From Virgibacillus_F necropolis_A (GTDB taxonomy: Bacteria > Bacillota > Bacilli > Bacillales > Amphibacillaceae), in contig NZ_CP084992.1 in assembly GCF_044793635.1 (NCBI RefSeq), positions 558,001-622,000 of the forward strand: 64,000 nucleotides of DNA, given 5' to 3'. Made by a program: the position numbers and the translations under genes. Numbering within the stretch: the stretch's first letter is position 1; each line of letters opens with the position of its first letter. Below, piece by piece: positions 8,796 through 15,665 of this stretch. The notes under the pieces were generated by a model, which saw nothing but the letters and a program-made list of their open reading frames with translations, had not been told where the DNA came from and did no database searches.

Positions 8796-9162
8796 TATCA
8801 TCCTAAACGTCATAATAAGTTTTCTTGTTTTATCTGGCACATTTTTTCTCTTATCCGGTGCAATAGGTGTTGTTCGATTTCCAGATATTTATACACGACT
8901 ACACGCTGCAACAAAAGCTTCGACGATTGGCATTGCAGGAATTTTAATTGGCGCATTCATATTCTTATATGTAGACCATGCTATCGTAAGTGGCAAGTTG
9001 TTATTGGCGATTATCTTCACCTTTCTAACAGCTCCTGTATCCGCACATATGATTTCAAGAGCAGCACACAGAAATGAAGTAAAACCAGTTACATTTAACC
9101 AAAGAGACGAATATGAAGAAGCCGTTCAAAGGCAAATGAAGCAAAACACAGAAGAGAAATGA
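8776..9162 (+). CDS. mrpG: Mrp Na+/H+ antiporter subunit G
   Basis: Last Mrp subunit. Three membrane helices; the MnhG motif GAIGVVRFPDIYTRLHAATK falls near residues 29-48, and the tail is hydrophilic. Possible starts are TTG 8746, GTG 8767 and TTG 8776. I prefer TTG 8776 because AAAAGGG sits 6 to 8 bases before it and the product (128 residues) matches the family N-terminus. It then overlaps mrpF by 20 bases. No clear terminator follows; the next hairpin terminator is beyond MITE copy A. Confidence 0.88.
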   Translation: MIETWTSIILNVIISFLVLSGTFFLLSGAIGVVRFPDIYTRLHAATKASTIGIAGILIGAFIFLYVDHAIVSGKLLLAIIFTFLTAPVSAHMISRAAHRNEVKPVTFNQRDEYEEAVQRQMKQNTEEK

Positions 9163-9246
9163 CCTAGTTAGCTTACGTGTTTCACTGAACTATAAATATA
9201 GCTAAACTTTTATAACTAATTGCATCGTATTTGTAATTAAAAATAG

Positions 9247-9722
9247 GCGATTTTCGTAAAGATTGTTGCTTTCTAGAGAATAGATATATAATGCGACGTA
9301 AGTGCTATGTTGATTTTCGTTCCGGACACTCGCTTTCCGCGGGCAACGCTTCAGCCTCCTCGGAAGAAAACCACTTCCTGCGGGGTCTTCAGCTGTTGCT
9401 TTTCCCGCAGGAGTCGACTGTCCGTAACGAAAATCAACTGCCATAATAGTGGAAGTTCATGCTTAATCAATAAAGAAATTACTTTCATTCCATTATTAGA
9501 CGCCACCCCAGCGAAGGAAAAACACGGAGACTCCTGCGGGAAAGCGAAGTGATGAGACCCCGCAGTAAACGTTCTTTGCGATCGAGGAGGCTCAGCGCAA
9601 GCCCGCGGAAAGCGTAGTGATTTTTCCGTAGCGGTCGCAGGACACAGAACATGATTTTTAGTTATGTCGCAGTATATATCAACTATGAAGATGAAATAGC
9701 AACAATGCGTACGAAAAGAGCC
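9247..9722. mobile_element. MITE copy A (476 bp, non-autonomous)
   Basis: Ends are imperfect inverted repeats: left GGCGATTTTCGTAAAG then ATTGTTGCT, right complement GGCTCTTTTCGTACGC then ATTGTTGCT. This is the longest of three copies in the window (others at 20786 and 35140). The interior is GC-rich and self-complementary: a left half between GTTGATTTTCGTT and AACGAAAATCAAC is nearly the inverse of the right half containing GGAGACTCCTGCGGG and GAGGAGGCTCAGCGC. No transposase or credible gene is inside. Flanking target duplication is degenerate (TAAAAATA against TTATAAATA). The element lies between mrpG and a terminator hairpin. Confidence 0.82.
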
Positions 9723-9733
9723 TTATAAATAAA

Positions 9734-9762
9734 AAATCTCAGTTCATTTTTAACTGAGATTT
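9734..9762. terminator. Bidirectional intrinsic terminator at the edge of MITE copy A
   Basis: AAATCTCAGTT and AACTGAGATTT form an 11-bp stem around a 7-base loop, with A- and T-tracts on the two sides. It could end transcripts leaving the Mrp operon. Confidence 0.75.
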
Positions 9763-9852
9763 TTCTTATATCTACTTTCAAATGCTTGTTATAGTTCCAA
9801 CAAAAAGGCTCCCCAAATTGGCTGATAAAACAAGATAACAACAAATAAAGTG

Positions 9853-9881
9853 TTTACCATATAGGTAAAATGAGGTATACT
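9853..9881 (+). promoter_or_regulatory. Sigma-A promoter of the antisense (antitoxin) RNA
   Basis: TTTACC at 9853-9858 and TATACT at 9876-9881 are separated by exactly 17 bases, with matches at 4/6 and 5/6 consensus positions. The predicted start is near 9888, reading toward the 3' end of the minus-strand toxin gene. Confidence 0.7.
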
Positions 9882-9887
9882 TCAAAT

Positions 9888-10027
9888 AGAAAGTCATATA
9901 TTATAAAAACCGCCCCATGCTAGACACATGGAACGGTACAATAGACTAACCCCATCAGAGGGGAAGGTGCAGTAAGGAAATAATCCCTCACATTGACCTG
10001 TTAAAATCACATGAGGGATTATTTTTT
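9888..10027 (+). ncRNA. Predicted antisense RNA antitoxin of the type I toxin
   Basis: About 140 nt, from the promoter at 9853-9881 to an intrinsic terminator (stem AAATAATCCCTCA / TGAGGGATTATTT, then a T-tract ending at 10027). Inside are two further hairpins, CCATG/CATGG at about 9915-9931 and CCCC/GGGG around ATCAGA at about 9951-9964. The 3' end overlaps the 3' end of the toxin reading frame on the opposite strand, the layout seen in RatA/TxpA and SR4/BsrG of B. subtilis. The RNA itself is inferred from promoter and terminator, and the function from position. Confidence 0.65.
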
Positions 10028-10105
10028 ATGGTTTTTATCGGACATGATAAACGCTATTAACATGCCGAATGAAATCATCAGCGTTAATACTTTATCAATA
10101 TCCAT
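10019..10105 (-). CDS. Type I toxin, small holin-like membrane peptide (28 residues)
   Basis: The frame starts MDIDKV, has one hydrophobic stretch LTLMISFGMLIAFIM (residues 7-21) and ends in a charged tail SDKNHKK. This resembles the TxpA/BsrG/BsrE class (small peptide, N-terminal acidic residue, L-x-LMISF start of the membrane helix, basic tail). AAAGGAGGTG sits 6 bases before the ATG, a very strong site, yet it lies in a hairpin with a GAAA loop (10114-10129). The stop codon falls inside the terminator stem of the convergent antisense RNA. Identity as a toxin is inferred from size, topology and arrangement; the peptide is membrane-directed. Confidence 0.75.
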   Translation of the reverse strand: MDIDKVLTLMISFGMLIAFIMSDKNHKK

Positions 10106-10113
10106 AAGCAACA

Positions 10114-10129
10114 CCTCCTTTTCAGGAAG
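10114..10129 (-). promoter_or_regulatory. Shine-Dalgarno-masking hairpin of the toxin mRNA
   Basis: On the minus strand CTTCCT pairs with AGGAGG across a GAAA loop (6 bp, one G-U pair). The 3' arm is the toxin Shine-Dalgarno itself. Masking of the ribosome site is a known safeguard in type I toxin mRNAs. Confidence 0.65.
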
Positions 10130-10188
10130 TTCCTAAAAAGAGAAAGTGCGCCTAACCCTCATGTGAAAATTAATCTATTGTTATTTCC

Positions 10189-10197
10189 ATTATACCA
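10189..10197 (-). promoter_or_regulatory. Extended -10 promoter of the toxin gene
   Basis: TGGTATAAT on the minus strand is a perfect TATAAT with the extended TGn element. No strong -35 is visible. The start would be near 10182, giving a 5' leader of about 77 nt. Confidence 0.6.
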
Positions 10198-10261
10198 AAA
10201 AATAACAGATTAATCTTAACCCAATTATTTGGTTAAGAAAAGACGTTTATGACGACCAAAG

Positions 10262-10993
10262 CTAAAACATATTAGGATATAATCTCACCATTGCTTCTGA
10301 GATGGTGTCTGCCATTTCCCTAGCTTGTTCTTCAACCTCATCATATATTTGAATATCTTTTTGATAATTCATGTTTATCATAGCTACTGCTTCCTGTTTT
10401 GTTAAATCCAAATGACGGTAAAACATCGCTCTAACCTCTTCTTCAGGTAAAAATCTGTTAATACTACTTAGAAATAAAGCAATCTCATCCGCATTGTCAT
10501 ACCATTTCTGTTCTGCAATCATTGCTGCTTCCTCATCGCCTGCTATAGCCGCTTTTACAAGGTCAGCGGCAAATAACAAGTGCTCCTTAATCAAAGCAGC
10601 ATATGTGTCAGCTGCCGCATCCCCATACAATGGCCGTATCATATTTCCCATGTCTGTCGCATTTTGCAAAAGACGGGCGATTACAAATTCTACGTCTGGC
10701 AAGCTAAAAGTTAAGCTTATAATCGTCATTCTGGTCCATGCTACATGCTCCTCCCAAAGGCTACGCATATCACTCATTAAATCAACCGCTGCCTGACTTA
10801 TACAATCATTTTGCCGTGCATGTTGTGTAACTGGTATGGAAATATGTTGTCCTACACGTAGATAATATGGATTCACTTCAGGATTAACCGCAAAAATCTC
10901 CTCAGTAGTTGTATGATAACGCTTTGCTAATAGCCAGTAATTATCACCTGGCTGAACAATGTAAGTAAATCCTCTATTTGAAAAATCGTTCAT
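10262..10993 (-). CDS. LysM protein with C-terminal helical domain of unknown function
   Basis: The 243-residue protein begins with one LysM motif (about residues 10-54: YIVQPGDNYWLLAKRY ... NPYYLRVGQHISIP), which binds peptidoglycan or chitin-like glycans. The remainder is a helical domain rich in conserved aromatic and acidic residues (LWEEHVAWTRMTIIS near residue 80, KWYDNADEIALFLSSIN near 165). Similar proteins in spore-formers are often mislabelled acetylglutamate kinase; no kinase motif is visible. There is no signal peptide, so surface or spore location is unproven. The ATG at 10993 follows GTGAGGAAAAAC; a GTG four codons upstream lies inside the ribosome site. It is a single gene, divergent from sigK. 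Confidence 0.8.
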   Translation of the reverse strand: MNDFSNRGFTYIVQPGDNYWLLAKRYHTTTEEIFAVNPEVNPYYLRVGQHISIPVTQHARQNDCISQAAVDLMSDMRSLWEEHVAWTRMTIISLTFSLPDVEFVIARLLQNATDMGNMIRPLYGDAAADTYAALIKEHLLFAADLVKAAIAGDEEAAMIAEQKWYDNADEIALFLSSINRFLPEEEVRAMFYRHLDLTKQEAVAMINMNYQKDIQIYDEVEEQAREMADTISEAMVRLYPNMF

Positions 10994-11237
10994 GTTTTTC
11001 CTCACTCCTTTATTTATTGCCCATCAAAAATTAGGGAATCTAAATGCGCCCATTACAATGTATTCATATTGGGTTAATTGAGTGAGGAAGTTTACAGGGA
11101 CGAGAAGTTTGATATTAAAACGTTCATTTTTATATTTATTTCAGTAACCTTGTATAGGACATACACAAAATTACATCTTCATTCATATAGATGATATATA
11201 GGCCAATGCCTAGCGGAAACGTCAGGAGGTGTATAAT

Positions 11238-11954
11238 TTGTCGAGTATTTTAAGCGTTCTTGCTTTATTAATAAAAGAAACGCTATTTTTTGTATCCTAT
11301 GTAAAAAACCATGCTTTTCCACATCCTCTCCCCCCTGAAGATGAAGCCAAGTATATTAAAGATATGCAAACCGGCGACGAACATGCTAGGAATATGCTAA
11401 TTGAACATAATCTTAGATTGGTTGCGCACATCGTTAAAAAATTCGAAAATACCGGTGAGGACATGGAAGATTTAATATCAATCGGAACAATCGGATTAAT
11501 TAAAGGAATCGAGAGCTTTTCGCCGGATAAAGGAACAAAACTTGCTACCTACGCGGCACGATGTATAGAAAATGAAATATTAATGCATTTACGTGCCCTG
11601 AAAAAGGTTAAAAAGGATGTTTCCTTACACGATCCCATAGGGCAAGACAAAGAAGGAAATGAAATAAGCTTAATCGACATTCTGGAAGCGGAATCTGAGG
11701 ATGTAATTGAATATATTCAATTACATATGGAACTCGATAAAATGAAGAAATATTTTTCAATCTTAGATGAAAGAGAGAGAGAAGTAATTATATATCGTTA
11801 TGGATTAAATAATTATCAGGAAATGACACAACGTGAGATTGCAAAAAAATTAAATATATCAAGAAGTTATGTATCACGCATTGAAAAACGTGCCTTAATG
11901 AAGGTGTTTCATGAATACTTTAAACAAGAGAATCCAAATAGAAAAAGAGGATAA
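11238..11954 (+). CDS. sigK: Pro-sigma-K, late mother-cell sporulation sigma factor (uninterrupted)
   Basis: RNA polymerase sigma factor for late mother-cell genes (coat, spore maturation). The 238-residue product shows sigma-70 region 2 (IEHNLRLVAHIVKKFENTGE, then DLISIGTIGLIKGIESF) and region 4 helix-turn-helix (TQREIAKKLNISRSYVSRIE near 200-219). The first 20 residues are the hydrophobic pro-sequence, and the junction FFVS/YVKN at 20/21 equals the B. subtilis processing site. That agreement supports the TTG at 11238, placed 7 bases after AGGAGGT; a GTG three codons upstream overlaps that site. The gene is continuous, with no skin-type insertion. SpoIVFB, the processing protease, is at 59005. 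Confidence 0.95.
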   Translation: MSSILSVLALLIKETLFFVSYVKNHAFPHPLPPEDEAKYIKDMQTGDEHARNMLIEHNLRLVAHIVKKFENTGEDMEDLISIGTIGLIKGIESFSPDKGTKLATYAARCIENEILMHLRALKKVKKDVSLHDPIGQDKEGNEISLIDILEAESEDVIEYIQLHMELDKMKKYFSILDEREREVIIYRYGLNNYQEMTQREIAKKLNISRSYVSRIEKRALMKVFHEYFKQENPNRKRG

Positions 11955-11981
11955 TCAGATGATTATCCTCTTCTGTTTTTC
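11946..11981 (+). terminator. Intrinsic terminator of sigK
   Basis: AGAGGATAATC and GATTATCCTCT form an 11-bp stem with a 4-base loop, followed by TCTGTTTTT. It overlaps the last sigK codons and ends at the converging mtnN stop. Confidence 0.85.
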
Positions 11982-12669
11982 ACAGATCTTTAATTATTTT
12001 CATGATTAAGGTAGCTGCATTTTTTGCTGCCTTATCTATGAATGTATCAAATGAAATGGATGATTCTTTACCAGCTATATCAGATAGCGCACGGATAATA
12101 ACAAATGGTTTATTATATTGAAAACACACTTGTGCTACTGCTGCTGCTTCCATTTCAGCTGCGATCATAGAAGGAAACTTTTCCTTAATACGCTTTACAT
12201 GGTCAGGCTCTGCCATGAATGTGTCAGCTGTTGCAATGATTCCTTCTTGTGAAGTAACATCCAATGATTTAACAGCATTAGTAGCAAGTGAAACCAGATG
12301 TGAATCTGCTGCAAACATAGCAGGCATTCCTGGAACCTGTCCATATGCATAGTCAAACGCTGTTACATCTACATCATGATGAACGACTTGAGAAGAAACG
12401 ACTATATCCCCAATTTCTAATTCTTCTGCGAATCCACCAGCAGATCCAGTGTTAATAACATAATCTGGGTTAAAACGCTCATGTAGTATAGTCGTTGCCA
12501 TAGCAGCATTCACTTTTCCAATTCCTGATTTTAGTAATACGACTTCTTTACTTCCCATAATTCCTGTTACAAACAAACAATTTGCTACTGTTTGCTCTTT
12601 TTTCTCTGACATATTCTCTATTAACAGAGCAACTTCCTCATCCATTGCCCCAATTATTCCGATTGTCAT
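11980..12669 (-). CDS. mtnN: 5'-methylthioadenosine/S-adenosylhomocysteine nucleosidase
   Basis: Cleaves adenine from methylthioadenosine and S-adenosylhomocysteine in methionine salvage and methyl-cycle detoxification; cytosolic. The 229-residue protein starts MTIGIIGAMDEEVALL with the catalytic Glu of AMDEE (near residue 11), contains the VINTGSAGGF purine-site loop (near 71-80) and the MEMEAAA-type motif (AAEMEAAAVAQV, near 169), and the catalytic Asp in LSDIAG (near 195). GTGGAGG precedes the ATG. It lies downstream of yrrS, as in B. subtilis. Confidence 0.95.
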   Translation of the reverse strand: MTIGIIGAMDEEVALLIENMSEKKEQTVANCLFVTGIMGSKEVVLLKSGIGKVNAAMATTILHERFNPDYVINTGSAGGFAEELEIGDIVVSSQVVHHDVDVTAFDYAYGQVPGMPAMFAADSHLVSLATNAVKSLDVTSQEGIIATADTFMAEPDHVKRIKEKFPSMIAAEMEAAAVAQVCFQYNKPFVIIRALSDIAGKESSISFDTFIDKAAKNAATLIMKIIKDL

Positions 12670-12697
12670 TAATAAACCTCCACACAGCTAACTTCTG

Positions 12698-13399
12698 TTA
12701 GTCTTTATCATTTTCTTTTAAAACTTCCACTTTTGTTGGCTTCCAACCTTCATTATCAACCCATGTAAGATAAACACGATACGTATTATCTTGCGCTTTG
12801 TTGGAAACAGTAGCTATTACATCTTGTCCACCAACATTATCAAGCCACCATGTAATCATATCTCCTTGCTGTATACCTGTTGCCACTCGGGCTGCTTTCT
12901 CCATCTCGATTCGGTCTTGGGCTCCTTCATCAAAATTCTTGGTATGGGGACCTTGTTGCTCTGTTCCAATAGGCTGCCAATCCGCGGTATATGCCTCCTT
13001 CACGTTTGGATCATCTGAGACTTCCACATTTTCTTTTTCTACATCGCTATTATCCGAATTGTCATCGGTTGTACTTTGATCGTCATTTGCATTAGGATCC
13101 TCGGTTTCACCATTTGATGAATCATCTGAATTTGCACTATCATCAGTCGTTGACTCATCATTTTCATCAGAGGATGTACCATCTTTTGTATCTTCATCAT
13201 TACTTTCTCCGGAGTTATCACTTGATGATTCAGTGGAAGGTTGTCCATTTTCTGCCTCATCATCTCCACCGAATAGAAACATACCAAGTAAAAAAATTAT
13301 TAAAATACCACCTAAAACCAGAAAAAGAGAAATAGATTTAGTATTTTTTCTTCTCTTTTCAAATTTATCTACTCTTGAACTGTTATTAAAATCATTCAT
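12698..13399 (-). CDS. yrrS: YrrS-family membrane protein (DUF1510)
   Basis: A 233-residue single-pass membrane protein. Residues 1-20 are basic and cytoplasmic, about 24-44 are the membrane helix (SLFLVLGGILIIFLLGMFLF), about 50-130 are a low-complexity linker of Ser, Asp, Asn and Glu, and the C-terminal 90 residues form the DUF1510 domain (DWQPIGTEQ ... WWLDNVGGQDVIATVSN). In B. subtilis yrrS is co-transcribed with the penicillin-binding protein gene pbpI; here pbpI is absent and greA comes next upstream. The ATG at 13399 follows GGAGGAGGG; farther upstream in-frame codons lack a site. The function is unknown. Confidence 0.88.
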   Translation of the reverse strand: MNDFNNSSRVDKFEKRRKNTKSISLFLVLGGILIIFLLGMFLFGGDDEAENGQPSTESSSDNSGESNDEDTKDGTSSDENDESTTDDSANSDDSSNGETEDPNANDDQSTTDDNSDNSDVEKENVEVSDDPNVKEAYTADWQPIGTEQQGPHTKNFDEGAQDRIEMEKAARVATGIQQGDMITWWLDNVGGQDVIATVSNKAQDNTYRVYLTWVDNEGWKPTKVEVLKENDKD

Positions 13400-13504
13400 A
13401 TTAATACCCTCCTCCATGCATAATATTATAATATCATATTTTTTAGTTTTACATGCCATATCAAAAATAGAGCATAATATCTAACTAATTTTAAATAAGA
13501 AAAA

Positions 13505-13525
13505 GACGGGATAGCTTCTCCCGCC
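13505..13525 (-). terminator. Intrinsic terminator of greA
   Basis: On the minus strand GGCGGGA and TCCCGTC pair around a 7-base loop (one G-U pair), followed by TTTTTCTTATTT. Confidence 0.8.
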
Positions 13526-13546
13526 TGTATACAATAGTATTTTTTA

Positions 13547-14023
13547 TTAATCAACACTTACAATTTTGACCTGTATATCTCCACCTGGCGTTACCACTGT
13601 TACCTCTGTTCCTTTTTGGTGGCCTAAAAGGCTCTTTGCCATAGGAGAATCATTTGAAATCTTGCCTTCAAATGGATCAGCTTCTGCGCTTCCAACAATT
13701 GTGTATGTTTCATCCTCACCACTAGGTAATTCTTGAAAAGTTACCGATTTACCAAGTGATACAATATCAGGATTATCGTTATCATTTTCAATAATCACAG
13801 CATTGCGAATCATTTTTTCCACTTGGGAAATACGTGATTCTACAAATGCTTGGTCATCTTTGGCTGCATCATATTCCGAGTTCTCTGAAAGATCCCCGAA
13901 ATCGCGTGCTACTTTAATACGCTCTACCACTTCTTGTCTACGTTCTGTTTTTAAATGATGTAATTCTTTCTCTAATTTTGATTTTCCCTCTTCAGTCATA
14001 TAATAGCTTTTCTCTACAGCCAT
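13547..14023 (-). CDS. greA: Transcription elongation factor GreA
   Basis: Rescues backtracked RNA polymerase by stimulating transcript cleavage. The 158-residue protein has the N-terminal coiled coil (residues 8-75, with the tip DFGDLSENSEYDAAKDDQ carrying the catalytic acidic pair) and the C-terminal FKBP-like domain (ISNDSPMAKSLLGHQKGTEV near 125-144). I chose the ATG at 14023, preceded by AAAAGGAGTG, over an upstream in-frame codon. It lies between udk and yrrS. Confidence 0.96.
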   Translation of the reverse strand: MAVEKSYYMTEEGKSKLEKELHHLKTERRQEVVERIKVARDFGDLSENSEYDAAKDDQAFVESRISQVEKMIRNAVIIENDNDNPDIVSLGKSVTFQELPSGEDETYTIVGSAEADPFEGKISNDSPMAKSLLGHQKGTEVTVVTPGGDIQVKIVSVD

Positions 14024-14253
14024 TAAAAACACTCCTTTTTTATCTACAATAAGAAATAACGAATAAAAATGAGCAGCACAATCATGTGCGCTCTGGAACG
14101 TAAAAATGTTCTAATCATAACTATGGCAGATTTTATTTAAATTTTCAATACTTTTCCATAAAGTATAACTCAATCCCCCATTGAATAATGACATTCAGGC
14201 GTCTCATTCGATAAGTAAAGTTCATTCCCATACGGGATTGCGTTTACGTTCCT

Positions 14254-14892
14254 TTATTGGTTAGCTTGGTTTTTTGCCAATATATTTTCAATTTTAGTAG
14301 CCATTATATCAATAGCAACATGATTTTGTCCACCTTCAGGGATGATAATATCAGCATATCGTTTTGTTGGCTCAACAAATTGTAAATGCATTGGACGTAC
14401 ATTATTTACATATTGATCAATAACTGAGTCGAGTGACCTTCCACGCTCCTGGATATCACGGGTCATTCTTCTGATGATTCGTATATCAGCATCTGTATCA
14501 ACAAAAACTTTGATATCCATTAGATTGACTAATCGTGGATCCTCTAAAATTAAAATTCCCTCAAGAATAATTACTTCTTTTGGTTCAACCACTATAGAAT
14601 CCTTAGAACGTGTGTGAATTTTATAATCGTATACTGGTTTTTCGATAGACTTTTGATTCATTAGCTCTTGTATGTGATCAATTAGCAAATCATTATCAAA
14701 TGCTAAAGGATGATCATAATTTGTATTTAATCGTTCTTCAAAAGGTAAGTGACTTTGATCTTTATAATAATAATCTTGTTCGATTACAAGAATTGTCTTA
14801 TCAGAGAATCGATTACATATTGACCGTGTAACTGTAGTTTTACCACTCCCACTACCTCCAGCCACTCCAATAACTACTGGCTTGTCTCGCAT
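14254..14892 (-). CDS. udk: Uridine kinase
   Basis: Phosphorylates uridine and cytidine in pyrimidine salvage. The 212-residue product has the P-loop GVAGGSGSGKTT at residues 9-20, the substrate segment DHPLAFDNDLL and the YDYKIHTR motif typical of uridine kinases, then DTDADIRIIRRMTRDI in the lid region. The ATG at 14892 gives the usual length; a GTG four codons upstream overlaps the Shine-Dalgarno. The gene follows trmR by 23 bases, so the two are probably co-transcribed. Confidence 0.96.
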   Translation of the reverse strand: MRDKPVVIGVAGGSGSGKTTVTRSICNRFSDKTILVIEQDYYYKDQSHLPFEERLNTNYDHPLAFDNDLLIDHIQELMNQKSIEKPVYDYKIHTRSKDSIVVEPKEVIILEGILILEDPRLVNLMDIKVFVDTDADIRIIRRMTRDIQERGRSLDSVIDQYVNNVRPMHLQFVEPTKRYADIIIPEGGQNHVAIDIMATKIENILAKNQANQ

Positions 14893-14915
14893 GTTCCTGT
14901 GCACTCCTTTAAGCC

Positions 14916-15554
14916 TTATTTTTTTATACTGATGGCTATCCCATCACCAATAGGAACAATCACTGTGTGAAAGTTCTCGTTGTTTATTAACCATTGGTTA
15001 TAGTTATTAATTTTGTTTGCAATCTTTGTGAATTTCGGATTATCGTTGCTAGGATTCGCAACATACCCTTTGAATAATACATTATCAGATATAATTAATC
15101 CACCTTTTCGTATGGATGGACTGTATAGTTCAAAAAAACGTTTATATTGACCTTTAGCTGCATCAATAAACATAAAATCAAATTGGTCCTGATTTCTAAT
15201 CTCTTCCACAACTTCAAGCGCATCCCCATGTATCACTTGGATTTGCTGTAGTTTATTTTGTGCTTTAATTACATCTAACGCATATTTAAACCGTTCTTCG
15301 TCACGCTCAATAGTCGTAATTGTAGCGTTTGGATTTGCTTGAAGCATTCGCAGTGCTGAATAACCAATAGCCGTTCCAATTTCCAAAATGCGCGCGGGTT
15401 GGTGAATTCGAATGAGTTGTTGCAAAAAATGCATACTTACAGCATCCATAATTGGTACATGGTTTTCTTTTGCATATGATTCCAATTTGTTAACCCATTC
15501 TTCATTTAATGGAATCGTTTCTTGTAAATACTGGTTCAACAGTTCGTCATTCAT
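14916..15554 (-). CDS. trmR: tRNA 5-hydroxyuridine (wobble U34) O-methyltransferase (YrrM)
   Basis: SAM-dependent O-methyltransferase; the B. subtilis homologue YrrM/TrmR makes 5-methoxyuridine at tRNA position 34. The 212-residue protein has the SAM-binding motif ILEIGTAIGYSALRML (near residues 60-75), the acidic motif TTIERDEERF (near 85-95) and MFIDAAKGQYK (near 135-145) for metal and substrate. The ATG at 15554 follows GAAGGAG. In B. subtilis two U32-peptidase-like genes (yrrN, yrrO), which make the hydroxyuridine substrate, lie between this gene and udk. They are missing here. Confidence 0.9.
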   Translation of the reverse strand: MNDELLNQYLQETIPLNEEWVNKLESYAKENHVPIMDAVSMHFLQQLIRIHQPARILEIGTAIGYSALRMLQANPNATITTIERDEERFKYALDVIKAQNKLQQIQVIHGDALEVVEEIRNQDQFDFMFIDAAKGQYKRFFELYSPSIRKGGLIISDNVLFKGYVANPSNDNPKFTKIANKINNYNQWLINNENFHTVIVPIGDGIAISIKK

Positions 15555-15665
15555 GGGAATAGCTCCTTCCTCAATTGAGTAAAGATTGGCATATCGCACG
15601 TACCATGCCAATCTTTACTTACAAAAAAACTGGAAATGTGGGTTCCACCCACACTTCCTTAAAAA

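Noticed and set aside
9202..9552. Two overlapping frames of about 80 codons on opposite strands
   Set aside because: They lie in MITE copy A and arise from its GC-rich palindromic core; no ribosome site, no family resemblance.
11229..11240. GTG at 11229 as sigK start
   Set aside because: It overlaps AGGAGGT, and the TTG at 11238 gives the correct spacing and a 20-residue pro-sequence.
13039..13335. Several frames antisense or shifted in the yrrS linker
   Set aside because: By-products of the low-complexity Ser/Asp/Asn codons of yrrS.
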